Shown here: positions 54,033-64,000 of the stretch, one piece after another
Numbering within the stretch: the first letter of the stretch is position 1
Layout: every line of letters begins with the position of its first letter
DNA from: Tomocerus qinae
Lineage: Eukaryota; Arthropoda; Collembola; Entomobryomorpha; Tomoceridae
NCBI GenBank assembly: GCA_020055645.1
Contig: CM034546.1
Location: 87,048,001-87,112,000 of the forward strand
Reading direction: 5' to 3'
DNA length: 64,000 bases
Position numbers and translations under genes: made by a program
Notes under the pieces: model-generated
The model's database searches: none
The model's input: the letters and a program-made list of their open reading frames with translations, nothing else
Told to the model about the DNA's origin: nothing

Positions 54033-55913
54033 TCTGTACAGTAAAGATACGAACCCTATCCCTTTAATGCTAAAATCAGTTTCCATAGGGTTAGATTTGT
54101 CGCCCGTCCGGTGTGTGTTAAAATGGGTTTTAACCTGTGAAAGCTATGTCACGCCTTACTGCCCTGTACGAAAGTCATTTGGATATGATCGCTAGGCTGT
54201 TTCCAGTTTCGGGGCAGGAATGTGAAAAACATATAAAATTGGGCAATGGTTATTTTCAGTCTGCACTCTGTACATGTTCAAACAAATTACCTTTTTATTA
54301 ACCTTAATTGTAATTATCAATTATTGAAACGTAACTCATTACTAATTAATGATAAAAACATGAAGCTACGGATGATGGATAGTTGTTATTAGAAGAAATC
54401 AATGAAATATTTACATTTTACGTATTTAAATGAGAATACAGATATAGCACTGCACTTTGAAATAGTTGTGGAGGTCATTGTTGCGTCTCATTGGATGTTG
54501 TAGCCAGTAAGTCCACGAAATAAATAGCAAAGACAGGGGACGAAAGCGGTGAGAAGGCCGAGTTAAAGTGCAATAAGGTACCCACATATTTAGAGTTGAT
54601 CCACATATTACGTAATCAAAAAATTTATCGTTTTTTAGAAACACCTTTTCCCTCTGTCATCAAATGTCAACATTTAATTAGTTAACTTGAATTGAAAATG
54701 TTTATTTTCATTTTTTGGTTTATTTATTACCCGATTCTATTTAGTACTTATTTAAATGAGAATATTGCACTGTACTATCTGTAATATAATAAGATATAGT
54801 ACAGTGCCATATCGGTATATCGGACGGAAGGAATATATATTGTCACTTCAACCTACCCATTCTTCTTTGCAATATCTAATATCTTCCCTTACACACATTG
54901 TGTCAATTGTGAATATACTATATACGAATAGTATTTACTATGTACATAATGTGTAATAAGCTAAGTGAGAGTTACTGTGCCACTATCGCATATCAGATGA
55001 ATGATAATGTGAATTAGGATAATAATTATAATTAGGGCAATTAACATCATAGTTTTTACAGTTATGTTTTATAATTTAAGCTTACAGACTTAGTTAACAT
55101 TATGGACAACCGAAAGTTTCTAGGCATATAGTCATTCTATTTCGTCTAGCTCTAAGACATTCTTCTTCCTCTCTCAACTTTTCAGCCTGTCGCTCAACCT
55201 CTTCCATTTCTTTCTCCTTATCAGCTTGTATCTGTGCCTGTAATATTTTACGCTGCTTTTCTGCGATCTAATTAAATGTTGACATTTGATGACAGAGGGA
55301 AAAGGTGTTTCTAAAAAACGATAATTTTTTTGATTACGTAATATGTGGATCAACTCTAAATATGTGGGTACCTTATTGCAATTTAACTCGGCCTTTTCAC
55401 CGCTTTCGTCCCCTGTCTTTGCTATTTATTTCCTGGACTTACTGGCTACAACATCCAATGAGACGCAACAATGACCTCCACAACTATTTCAAAGTGCAGT
55501 GCCATATCTGTATTCTCATTTAAATACGTAAAATGTAAATATTTCATTGATTTCTTCTAATAACAACTATCCATCATCCGTAGCTTCATGTTTTTATCAT
55601 TAATTAGTAATGAGTTACGTTTCAATAATTGATAATTACAATTAAGGTTAATAAAAAGGTAATTTGTTTGAACATGTACAGAGTGCAGACTGAAAATAAC
55701 CATTGCCCAATTTTATATGTTTTTCACATTCCTGCCCCGAAACTGGAAACAGCCTAGCGATCATATCCAAATGACTTTCGTACAGGGCAGTAAGGCGTGA
55801 CATAGCTTTCACAGGTTAAAACCCATTTTAACACACACCGGACGGGCGACAAATCTAACCCTATGGAAACTGATTTTAGCATTAAAGGGATAGGGTTCGT
55901 ATCTTTACTGTAC
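54033..55913. mobile_element. Long-inverted-repeat element A, copy 3 (1.9 kb)
   Basis: Arms of about 640 bp (54033-54675 and 55270-55913) run from GTCTGTACAG(T/A)AAAGATACG to GACATTTGATGACAGAGGG with high identity. The centre 54676-55020 matches 34210-34555 of copy 2 in reverse. The remaining centre includes a coiled-coil coding segment on the minus strand. The left tip is cut by or adjoins the 53741-54006 MITE, and the right tip runs into the CAGGGTGG repeat. Confidence 0.65.
55100..55267 (-). CDS. Coiled-coil C-terminal exon of unknown gene
   Basis: After an acceptor (TTAATTAG at 55269-55268) the frame reads AEKQRKILQAQIQADKEKEM, then EEVERQAEKLREEEECLRAR and ends TICLETFGCP with TAA, 55 residues. 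It is highly charged and heptad-like, with no start codon upstream, so it looks like a last exon. It may be the remnant of element A's own protein or a captured host exon. I cannot name it. Confidence 0.4.
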   Translation of the reverse strand: MAEKQRKILQAQIQADKEKEMEEVERQAEKLREEEECLRARRNRMTICLETFGCP

Positions 55914-56225
55914 AGGGTGGTCCAGAATGAACCGGAATTTTAACTTTGACTCTTAATAATTCTGCAGTAGGTAACTGTATTGAGACTAAAATAGTAGCAT
56001 CTGAAAGAGGATGCGTTTCTTAGTCAGAATTAAAATTATGGACACAATTGTAACGCAAAAACAGACTAAAGAAGGATGAGAAAAAATTAAAAACGACAAA
56101 ATCTTGTAAAATTTACATTTTAAAAAATTTAATTTTCACATTTAATGTTTGAAATGAAAATGGCGAGATTGACGATAGAGCAGAAAGTGTAAGAATGAAG
56201 AGGTAAAAAAAGTTCAAATTCAGTT
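55914..56225 (+). repeat. Single arm of the CAGGGTGG foldback family
   Basis: Matches the left arm of 19312-20418 from TACAGGGTGGxCCAGAATGA through GGTAACT, GCATCTGAAAGA and GCGAGA-TGACGA. It stops at AAAGTTCAAATT; the second arm is missing. Confidence 0.65.
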
Positions 56226-56392
56226 TCCGGCTGCAGTTTTATGTTCCAAAAGAGTAGGAGAACTCTGATATCAAATGCAGTGCCAAGCATTAACCTCCCT
56301 GGTGTGGCCCTTTAATGCTTTTATTCATAGTCATTCATTCCTAAAAATTGGCAAATAATTATTTTATCCTCTAAAAAACTTTTGTTAACTCT

Positions 56393-58589
56393 TTGGGCAT
56401 AGACAAAAGTAAATCTGTACAATCAAGAGAGATGATGAAAACTTTACAAGAAAATGTTAAAGCACTTGAAAAACTTAATAAAAAGCTACAGGAACGAGTA
56501 AATAATTCAGAATCTATCCTAAAAAGATTGTTTACTCCAGTACAAATCAAAATGTTAAAAAATAACAACGCAAAAACTCACTGGACTTCTAAAGAAATGG
56601 CCAAAGCAATACAGATGCAAATGACATCTCCCAAAGCATATGAGATTTTGAGAACCGAGTGGAAGCTACCACTGCCGTGCAAAAGAACGATTCAAAAGTG
56701 GACGTCGGAAATAGTTTTCAAACCGGGAATACAGCATTCCGTGTTAAACATGATGACTGAAACTTTTAAAGAATCCTCTTTCAGAAATCGCCAATGTATC
56801 ATAGCTTACGATGAAATGGCAGTAGACAGTTACGTATGTTACGATGCTAAAAATGACGTCATCCTAGGGCCACATAAGAAGATGCTTGTTATAGCAATCA
56901 GAGGAGTGTACGGAGATTGGAAACAGCCTGCCTATTTTGGTTTTGATGTTAAACTCTCTAAAGATTTATTTGTTAATGTGGTAGAAGCTATTCAAAATTC
57001 TGGGCTAAATGTAGATGGTAGGTAATAGTTTTGGAAAATGAGATAAATACCTAATCCTATTAAATTCCTAATCAGCCGATTGCTATATGAAATATATTTC
57101 CTTCCAAAGGTATGGTCAGTGACCTGGCTACTACAAATAGGGGTCTTTGGAAGGAATACGGTGGAGTAACTGAGGAGTGTCCATTCATAAGAAATCCTGT
57201 AACTGGTGAACCAATTTGGGTGTTCCCCGATTTCATTTATCTTTTAAAACTTCTACGGAATAACATTATGGACCACGGTTTTATACTGAGAAATGGTCAT
57301 TCAATCATGCGATCACACTACCAAACTCTGGTTAATGCTAACAATTCTGAATTGACGGTGGCTTATAAGATAAATCAAAAGCATTTGGACGTGATTGGAA
57401 GAGAAAGAATGGATGCAAGACTAGCTTTCGAAACACTATCAAACTCTGCAGCCAATTGTTTTGAAAATGTTCTCAAATTGCCACATGTTGCAGAATTTGT
57501 GCGACTTGTCAATAATTCAAGTGATATTTTGAATTCGAGGGTTCCAATAAATGACAACCCTTATAAATCCGCTTTTGGAAAGCACTATGCACAACAAACT
57601 GAACTTTTGGACCGTTTTGGTGATGAAATTAGGGAAATGAGAGCATATGAGATCAGATTAAAAGATGGAATAAAGAAATCCAGGATGCCTTTTCTGAATG
57701 GAATTTTGATTTATTTGGCATCGTTAAAAGGTCTATATCAACAAATGCATGAAGATCCTTTGATTAAAAACAAATACATTTTGACAGCCAGATTAAACCA
57801 GGATTTTTTGGAAAACATATTCAGTTGTGTCAGAGGATTAGGAGTTTTCAATCAACATCCTTCACCTTTAGAATGCATTTACAGGTTAAAAACACTCGTA
57901 CTTACACGAAGCCTGAGGAGCCCAAAAAGTTGCTCTGTTTCTTCCGAAGATAAATGGAGCAACGAAACCACCTTATTACAGTGCGATATTTTAGATTATC
58001 TAGGAAATAATCTCAACGAGAATCGTTCGCTAGAGGCACAATGGGAATTAGAAGCTAGAGAATTTGGATCAGTGTCTAAAATTCAAGATATGGACATTAA
58101 TACAGTGGTAATCTCTGCAGATAATTGGCTTGATATGAATGAATCTTTGACATTCAAAGAGCAATGTGAATTAGGAGGTGAGGAATATGTGGCTGGATTT
58201 ATAGTAGGGAAAATGAAAAAGTTTAACCCCCAGCTTCAAATAAGTCAAGAATTGAGGGAGCGAGTTCCACTGAGTTGGACCCAAACCGTAGCAAGAGGAG
58301 ATTTATGTACTCCCTCTTACGACTTCCTCAACTTATTTAAGAAAATGAATCAATGCTTTGTGTTGTACCATCAATCGGATGATAAATGGGACCTTAACAG
58401 AAAAACGGTGTCATGAAATTACTCCAACAAGGATTAGAACTTAAATTTCCGGACGTAGATGCTAAAATAATTAAGTTGTTTGTAAAAATAAGAACTCATA
58501 TACGAATTGGTTACATAAACAGTTTGGCTAAGCTCAAGCGTAGTCAATCGTCATATATGCAACGAGTTCTAAGATCGAATATTGAATAA
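56393..58589 (+). pseudogene. P-element-type transposase (THAP9-like body), late frameshift
   Basis: Exon 56393-57017 and exon 57110-58416 join across a 92-bp intron (GATG|GTAGGT, CCAAAG) in phase 1. A coiled coil (about 35 residues) is followed by a DNA-binding helix region (HWTSKEMAKAIQM). The catalytic domain has IIAYDEMAVDS (first Asp), GMVSDLATTNRGLWKEYG (second Asp) and NQDFLENIFSCVRG (Glu), the order seen in P and THAP9 transposases. The frame then stops at 58416, but the family's C-terminal helix block (LLQQGLELKFPDVDAKIIKLF..) continues in another frame to 58589. One base is probably lost in the A-run near 58397. No THAP exon was found upstream; a repeat fragment occupies that place. 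Confidence 0.85.
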
Positions 58590-59033
58590 TTGTTGAGAAA
58601 ACGAATGTTAATGTTTATGTTGAATAATATTAATTTTAGTATAGAATTAGAGCGTATCGCAAGGTGTGTTGAAAAGTGCTGCCATATGTAATTTGTTCGA
58701 ATGAAAAGTTGCTTTACATATTTTGTGCAAAAAATGTATAAAATATATATGCCAAAAATATTAAGTAAAATATTTAAAATTTCAATTGCCTCGTCTAATT
58801 TGTTTTGGAAAGCCATTTATTTATCTCGTAATGCTATGCACTAACCATATTCAGATTCAACTCGTGATGTTTCCGATTTTGGTAATCGGTGAATAGGTTA
58901 GGTATACATAGTTCATAGCTTTTTTACAGTTGTGAATTGTCCACACAGTATAATAGTCGAGAATGGGTTGAGTACTTGGATTGGAAGTCCAAGCGTTGTA
59001 ATTCAACACAATCCACTGAATGGGGAATGAAAA
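58590..59033. other. Spacer after the P-type gene
   Basis: No terminal repeat for the P-type gene could be matched and no other gene recognised. Confidence 0.35.
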
Positions 59034-59113
59034 TTGGGTGCAAAATTTTTGTTATTTTGGGTAGGGCATTACTGTATGTGGAGGAGTAGCCATGGGGATC
59101 AAACTACTGTGGT
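59034..59113. repeat. Right half of the 53741-54006 MITE family
   Basis: TTGGGTGCAAAATTTTTGTT through GTAGCCATGGGGATCAAACT to ACTGTGG matches 53925-54006 closely. Confidence 0.65.
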
Positions 59114-59272
59114 TTCCTCCATAAATGAAACATCAAATATCGCATGGGCGGAAATTATGGTCTCCTTAGACCAAGTACCCATTACTACAGTTGAAAAATT
59201 ACTGCTGTAGAAAAGTTACTGCTACTGCGTTTCAAAGGTTTCATAATATGCATTACGAAAGGTGGTAACATT

Positions 59273-60709
59273 TTGGTGGGAATTCAAATCTCAGACAAAT
59301 CATTGCTTTTGACTCAGAGGGTTTTGAACATGAATTTGTTTTTAGTATTTAATACTGTACAAACAGTTCTTAATATTTATATTCGATACCGTAATTTGAG
59401 AAAAAGACAACAGCGGATAAAAAAACAGAATTTACACAGAATTTTGTGTTTCCGGAAGGCCAAGCTGAAAACTCGGAGTTCGCCAAGAGAATGGAGATTT
59501 CAACGCGAAAGCACTTTTATGTCAAATGTGTCAACATGGCCAAATGACGTTTTTCAACGTCTTTTTCGGATAAGAAGAAATTTATTTTATGACATTGTGG
59601 CGAGGATGTTACCCGTACTATCTAAGCAAAATGTGCTTCGGCCATCTATTCCAGCTGAGATTCGAGTTGCTGCGTCACTCTATGCCTTAAAATCAGGAGC
59701 AGATTATTCAGTTGTGGGTGACGTATTCGGAATTTCAAAAACTTCTGTTTGTCGTATTTTAGATGAATTTTTGAATGAATTCATAAAACTCTACGGGAGC
59801 GACAATATTTCATTTCCAAACACAGAAGAACAACAGAAGCGAATAGCCGACAGATTTCTAATGAACTTTCAATTCCCAAATTGTATTGGGGCACTGGATG
59901 GTTGTCACATTCCACTAATAACACCCTCTGAATACGGCTCCGACTATTACAATTACAAAAATTGGCACTCCGTCGTTCTTCAGGCATTGGTGGATTCTGA
60001 TTACAGGCACATTATGACTATGATTAACTATATTTGGCGTAAAATATTTTGAAACCAAAAAAGTTGATTGAATATGTTTTGCATTGACAGATTTCTTAAC
60101 ATTTATGTCGGTCAACCTGGAAAAGTTAGTGATGGAGGAGTATTTCAAGCCTCCGCATTAGGGGCAAGTTTGTACAGACTGGTACATGCACCGTTTCATG
60201 TAATTGCAGATTCAGCATATCCCATTTCGGAGAAGCTTCTAAAACCCTACTCCGGAAACAATTTAGCAGATCGGGAGGCTAATTTCAATTATCGCTTGTC
60301 CCGGGCAAGAATGGTGGTCGAAGGGGCATTTGGTAGATTGAAAGGCAACAACTTTTTAATTCTGAAATAAAATGCCAAATGAATTTTAGAAACTAAATTA
60401 GAAACTAAAAATTCTAAATTAATTATATTTATAGGAAGATGGAGAATTTTGCTGAAAAGGATGGATTTTGAAGTGTCAAAAGTCATTCAATGTATACATG
60501 CATGTTGCATATTACACAATTTAGCAGAGGATCATGGCGAATATTTCAACCCCGATTGGCTAAATGAAGTGGCAGAATTAGATGCTGTGTATCCGCAGCC
60601 AGATATGATTCACAATTTTCCAGGTGAAAATTTTGCAAGAGTGGATGGAGAAATTAAAAGGGAAGAAATCTCCCATTTGTTACAAACAGAGTACATTTTA
60701 AATATTTAA
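59273..60709 (+). CDS. PIF/Harbinger transposase (HARBI1-like DDE), three exons
   Basis: Exons about 59273-60006, 60091-60344 and 60435-60709. The N-terminus is hydrophobic/basic and its start is uncertain (first clear Met is in MNLFLVF). A helix-turn-helix reads YSVVGDVFGISKTSVCRILDEF. The catalytic residues lie in IGALDGCHIPL (Asp), VIADSAYP (Asp) and ARMVVEGAFGRLKGRWRIL (Glu), the last one spanning the second junction. Both introns (84 and 90 bp) restore this family order only if their donors are GC (TACAG|GCACAT and AAAG|GCAACA), with normal AG acceptors. No stop interrupts the spliced frame, so the gene may be functional. Confidence 0.85.
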
Positions 60710-60807
60710 TATATTTTAAACTCTGCATATAAAAATAAGAATATAAAAATATTTTATTAAAATACCAAATGCTGTAAAAACTTAATAGTGAGTCTTCATT
60801 GGCCTTT

Positions 60808-61745
60808 TTATTGCTGACTAAAATTATGAGCCCATCTTTCTTTCAAATGAAGCTTTCGCTCTTCAATTTCAACTAGTTTAGAAATGTTGAAACCAATGCT
60901 TCTTATTTCTTGGAACATAGAAGCATCTTGTTTCTCAGCCGATAGTCGGTGACTTTCCTCTCGATCTTCGACTTGCTTTAGATATGTGATAAGTGCACTT
61001 GATTCTGCTTTCTCAGTGGCCTTTCGTTTTCTTATTCTATTTCATCAGAGAAAATAATATATAGATACATAATTACTATTGCATGATAATACTAGATTTA
61101 AATGGTTATTAATATCCAGATAAAATAGCAAAATTTACCTCGTCAAGCTTTCACCCGAAGTTACGACCTCACTTGACCCTTGCTGTGCATTTTTGCAAGT
61201 TGAATCCCCTACTCTTGAGTCTTCTATTTCATGTGCATTTTGGTCGTCATCCATTACTATTGGCGTCGAACACCTTAAAATTAAAATGCAATGTACATTA
61301 AATTACCTACCATCCAGTCATAGTTTTAATACTTATAGAATTGATATTATAGATTTTATTTAACAGTACATTTTAAGGTAATAAAGGATAATTACATTTC
61401 GACCGATTCTGGAGCTAAAGTGTCCACAGTGGCCACCGGCTTGCAAATAGGCGTTTCTCCGTAAATCTTATTTAATAATGAAAAATATGGACATCTTTCT
61501 TGGGCCGATCCAGTAGGCATTCTTCTTTTCTTAAAGAAATCGCGTTTCAAGTTTTGTATTTTATCCTTACATTGTTTGGCCGAACGACGATAATTATTCC
61601 GCTCCATTTCGGCTGCAATCTCATGCCACACGGCATTATGACTCTTTTTCAGATTTTTAAACTGATTTTGAATTTCCGGAGAACTGAATATATTGATGAG
61701 GCACACTGCCTCCGCAGTGGTAAAGTTGGACACTTTTTCAGTCAT
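60808..61745 (-). CDS. Myb/SANT-like Harbinger accessory protein, three exons
   Basis: Exons 61745-about 61393, 61273-61139 and 61036-60808, with in-frame junctions (GAAAT|GTAATT to TTTTAAG, and ACGAG|GTAAAT to GAAATAG). Residues about 8-90 form a trihelix/Myb_DNA-bind_4 type fold (FTTAEAVCLINIF, KKSHNAVWHEIAAEM, SAKQCKDKIQNLKRDFFKKR). An acidic, Ser-rich linker and a basic helical C-terminus (RIRKRKATEKAE..LKQVEDREES..HLKERWAHNF) follow. Such proteins carry the Harbinger transposase to the nucleus and to element ends. Convergent with the transposase; only about 100 bp separate the two stops. Confidence 0.8.
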
Positions 61746-61980
61746 GCTTTCAAATCAAAACTACTTTTGCATAAATGATGTAAAATGGCAAATTGTGATT
61801 GACTCTGACACTAGTCGTTCACAATGCATTACGAACTTTCGCGCTCTAAATAATAGCAGTCAACCCTCTTACACCTGTAAGCCAGTAGCAGTAACTTTCT
61901 ACAGCCGTAACTTTTGTTACGTGCGTTTCCATTATTATTTTGCAGCAGTTACGTTTCTATGGCAGTCAGAAAGACAGTAA

Positions 61981-62290
61981 TGGAAACTAGGACTTACAGG
62001 GATAAAGTTAATTGATAAGACAACTACTATAAGGGAAGGAAACCTTCCTTTGCTTATGTCAACAAGAAGTAATCGGTTAGTTTAGGTCATACCTTCCACA
62101 CTAAAGTATTACTTACAGTTCAATTTCTTAAATATTTTGGAGGATCCATTACTATGAATGATAACCCCAGAATGTCACTCTTACCGAACCGCATGATAAT
62201 GACATTCAGTTATCGGAGTAAATTTTCTTCACAAAGATTGTTTCTCAAAACTGCAAAATTCGTTCAATTTTTATTAACTTTTAAACCTTT
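61981..62290. other. Short spacer, nothing recognised
   Basis: No gene or repeat noticed. Confidence 0.35.
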
Positions 62291-62795
62291 TTAGCTCGTC
62301 TGAGTAAGGCAGCTTATAGAATCGCACAGCCTGTTCGTGCGTCCGTCCGAACCCACGATAGCTTTCGAACGCATTGACCGAAGTTGACCAAACTCCTAGA
62401 CATAAACAATGCCTGTAGACCGGTGATAAGTGTAAGTAGGTTGTGTGCATTAGCCAGCCATTAGCTAGCCAACAAAACATTTAGCCTACCTCAACACAAT
62501 AAGTAGATATGTATACCGTTACGGTCAGCACAGCAACGGACATTATACATGTTCCATGGATTGGTGGAAATCAAAGTTACCTGTAGCCATAGTGAGACCG
62601 AATGTATGCATGCTTTAGTAAGGCTAAGGTTGTCTCAAGCGGATATTTGAATATTGAAAATTCATTTTTAGCTCGCCTGAATAAGGCAGCTTATAGAACC
62701 GCACAGTCTGTCTGTCTGTCCGGACCCACGACAACTTTCGAACGCATTCACCGAAGTTGACCAAATTACGCATAGACAATGCCTATGGACTAGTG
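62291..62795 (+). repeat. Two direct copies of a 130-bp dispersed repeat
   Basis: TAGCTCGxCTGAxTAAGGCAGCTTATAGAA, CGTCCGTCCG-AACCCACGA and CTTTCGAACGCATTxACCGAAGTTGACCAAA occur at 62291-62420 and again at 62670-62795, about 85 percent alike. Class unknown; no tRNA-type promoter boxes were made out. Confidence 0.55.
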
Positions 62796-63189
62796 ACGAA
62801 CCCTATTGATTTTGGTTCAAATCATTCCATAAGTTGCTGAGATACCGCGCGCTCACTTTGTCTTTATTTGATAGTCAAAGTGAAAATTTGCTGTATAATG
62901 GATATTAAAAAGTTCAATGGCGTTTCCTATAAATTGTTAGCGAGATAGTACAAAACATTTCAATACGCTTCTACCAAATTTAAGATTTTATAATAAAGCA
63001 AATAAAACCGGAAAATAATTGTTATACGATGGAAATAAATCTATTTTGGATTTATAATCAATTTTATAGTCAAATTTTCATTTTTCGATTTCCTTTCAAT
63101 TTTACAGTCATTATTAGCCAAATTTAATTTTCTGCAGATTTTAATTATGTGTCATTTCCATCTTTCCATTTTTGCGAAGACACGCTTTG
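62796..63189. other. Spacer, nothing recognised
   Basis: AT-rich sequence without gene-like features. Confidence 0.35.
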
Positions 63190-63499
63190 CATTTCGATCA
63201 ATATCTACCAAAGTTCTACTCCGATTTTATAATGCAGTACACGGTTGAAATTAGAAACGTATTCCCTTCAAGTTATATAAATAAAATTAGCATTATACGA
63301 GCTAATTATGTATTTTGTTAATATTAAGTTGTGAAATCATGGCAAAATTCGACAAAAAAGTTTAACCATTTTTAACGGATAGTAAGCTAAGAATATTTAT
63401 TTCTTTTTTTATATAACTTGAAGGGAATACGTTTCTGATTTTAACCATGTACTGTATTATAAAATCGGAGTAGAACTTTGGTAGATATTGATCGAAATG
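63190..63499. mobile_element. 310-bp foldback MITE
   Basis: Arms of about 95 bp begin CATTTCGATCAATATCTACC, include AGTTCTACTCCGATTTTATAATGCAGTACA and end near CCCTTCAAGTTATATAA; the loop is AT-rich. Same family core as 38874-39170. Target duplication not identified. Confidence 0.7.
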
Positions 63500-63745
63500 T
63501 AAAAAATGATTTACATGTATTTTGATAGTCTTTTGAATTTTTTAAATCGTATATACCGGGCGCTTAAGTAATAAGGCTTAATAACCTGCATTAACATTAC
63601 AGAACTTCAGATAAATTGAAAACCTGATTTAGCTCCTATATCGCTTTATCAAACCTGCGGACATCTAAAGAATATAAACATAGTATTACGGAATAATATC
63701 AAAGTTTTAGGATGTTACAAATGAGGCAGATTTAAGTAAAAATCC

Positions 63746-64000
63746 CTATATTGCGGTCTCATGTATCATTGCGGTCTCATATATCATTCGTAGTAAATCT
63801 CTAAATTTTTGTGCGTCTATTGGAAGAAGTAAAGTATTTTTTTGTTGAAGGACGAATGTATCGTCAAGCCAAAAGTGTTCCCATTCTGCCCGATCCTCGA
63901 TCATTATCCCTACATTAAAGGGCTGTCGTACAATGTGCGCCTGAAACTGGCAATCTTCATGTGACACCTTCGTTAAAATAATACTTGGTCGTTCTACTTC
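63746..64000 (-). CDS. Unidentified partial reading frame open to the window edge
   Basis: The minus-strand frame enters from beyond 64000 (EVERPSIILTKVSHEDCQFQ), continues IVRQPFNVGIMIEDRAEWEHFWLDDTFV and LLLPIDAQKFRDLLRMIYE, and stops at 63746. Composition is protein-like with no repeats, and the last residues (TAMIHETAI) come from a short duplicated ATGATA motif, so the true exon may end earlier. I do not recognise the family; it could be a host exon or part of another element. Confidence 0.4.
   Translation of the reverse strand, partial: EVERPSIILTKVSHEDCQFQAHIVRQPFNVGIMIEDRAEWEHFWLDDTFVLQQKNTLLLPIDAQKFRDLLRMIYETAMIHETAI

Larger units (their letters stand above)
59178..61980. mobile_element. 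PIF/Harbinger-type transposon with two convergent genes
   Basis: Contains a DDE transposase (plus) and a Myb/SANT-like partner protein (minus), the standard two-gene set of PIF/Harbinger elements. Subterminal inverted repeats GCTGTAGAAAAGTTACTGCTACTG (59204-59226) and its near-complement at 61883-61905 flank the pair. Outer ends appear to contain CCATTACT on both sides (about 59180 and 61976). Exact termini and the expected 3-bp duplication were not fixed. Confidence 0.75.

Noticed and set aside
62291-62795. tRNA-derived SINE
   Set aside because: No A and B box pair or poly-A-like tail could be made out in either direct copy.

Overview
The window is nuclear DNA of an animal, most likely an insect or another arthropod. 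It is AT-rich. Genes are split by short GT-AG introns, and no operons or ribosome-binding sites are seen. Cut-and-paste DNA transposons and their small inverted-repeat derivatives fill most of the space. Species cannot be fixed from the sequence. The arthropod call rests on the RUFY-like gene structure, the serine protease homolog exons and the mix of element families.

Layout. 1-2324: right part of a piggyBac element, with its 5' end at a TTAA site. 2.9-6.1 kb: small inverted repeats, including hAT-like repeats rich in CCGGCTGG. 6.6-8.4 kb: a decayed gene of a multicopy GQN(K/R)N-type family. 8843-12469: a Foldback-type element with long tandem-repeat arms, a perfect 9-bp target duplication, an internal 173-bp satellite and a captured non-LTR RNase H fragment. 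12600-12951: the last two exons of a serine protease homolog whose catalytic serine is replaced. 13.8-29.4 kb: inverted-repeat elements, 20-bp minisatellite elements resembling Helentron/DINE derivatives, and a long polypyrimidine tract. 30.1-37.0 kb: two THAP-bearing P-superfamily derivatives, one nested in an older long-inverted-repeat element. 38610-48107 (minus): the main host gene, a RUN + coiled-coil + FYVE protein (RUFY family), with several MITEs in its introns. 49001-53183: a Merlin element with 375-bp terminal repeats, a perfect 8-bp duplication and a four-exon transposase. 53.7-58.6 kb: a MITE, another long-inverted-repeat element and a P-type transposase with all catalytic segments but a 3' frameshift. 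59.2-62.0 kb: a PIF/Harbinger element with a DDE transposase and a convergent Myb-like partner gene. 62.3-64.0 kb: repeats and one unidentified reading frame open to the window edge.

How the parts relate. Only RUFY and probably the protease homolog look like host genes. The rest records repeated invasion: piggyBac, Merlin, PIF/Harbinger, P/THAP, hAT, Tc1/mariner-type, Foldback and Helentron-like families are all represented, often nested. The most notable single locus is the 35162-36936 element. It encodes a cleanly spliced three-exon THAP protein that stops before the catalytic domain, which is the layout expected of a transposition repressor. Exon boundaries, target duplications and inverted repeats were read by eye; no alignment or database search was run.
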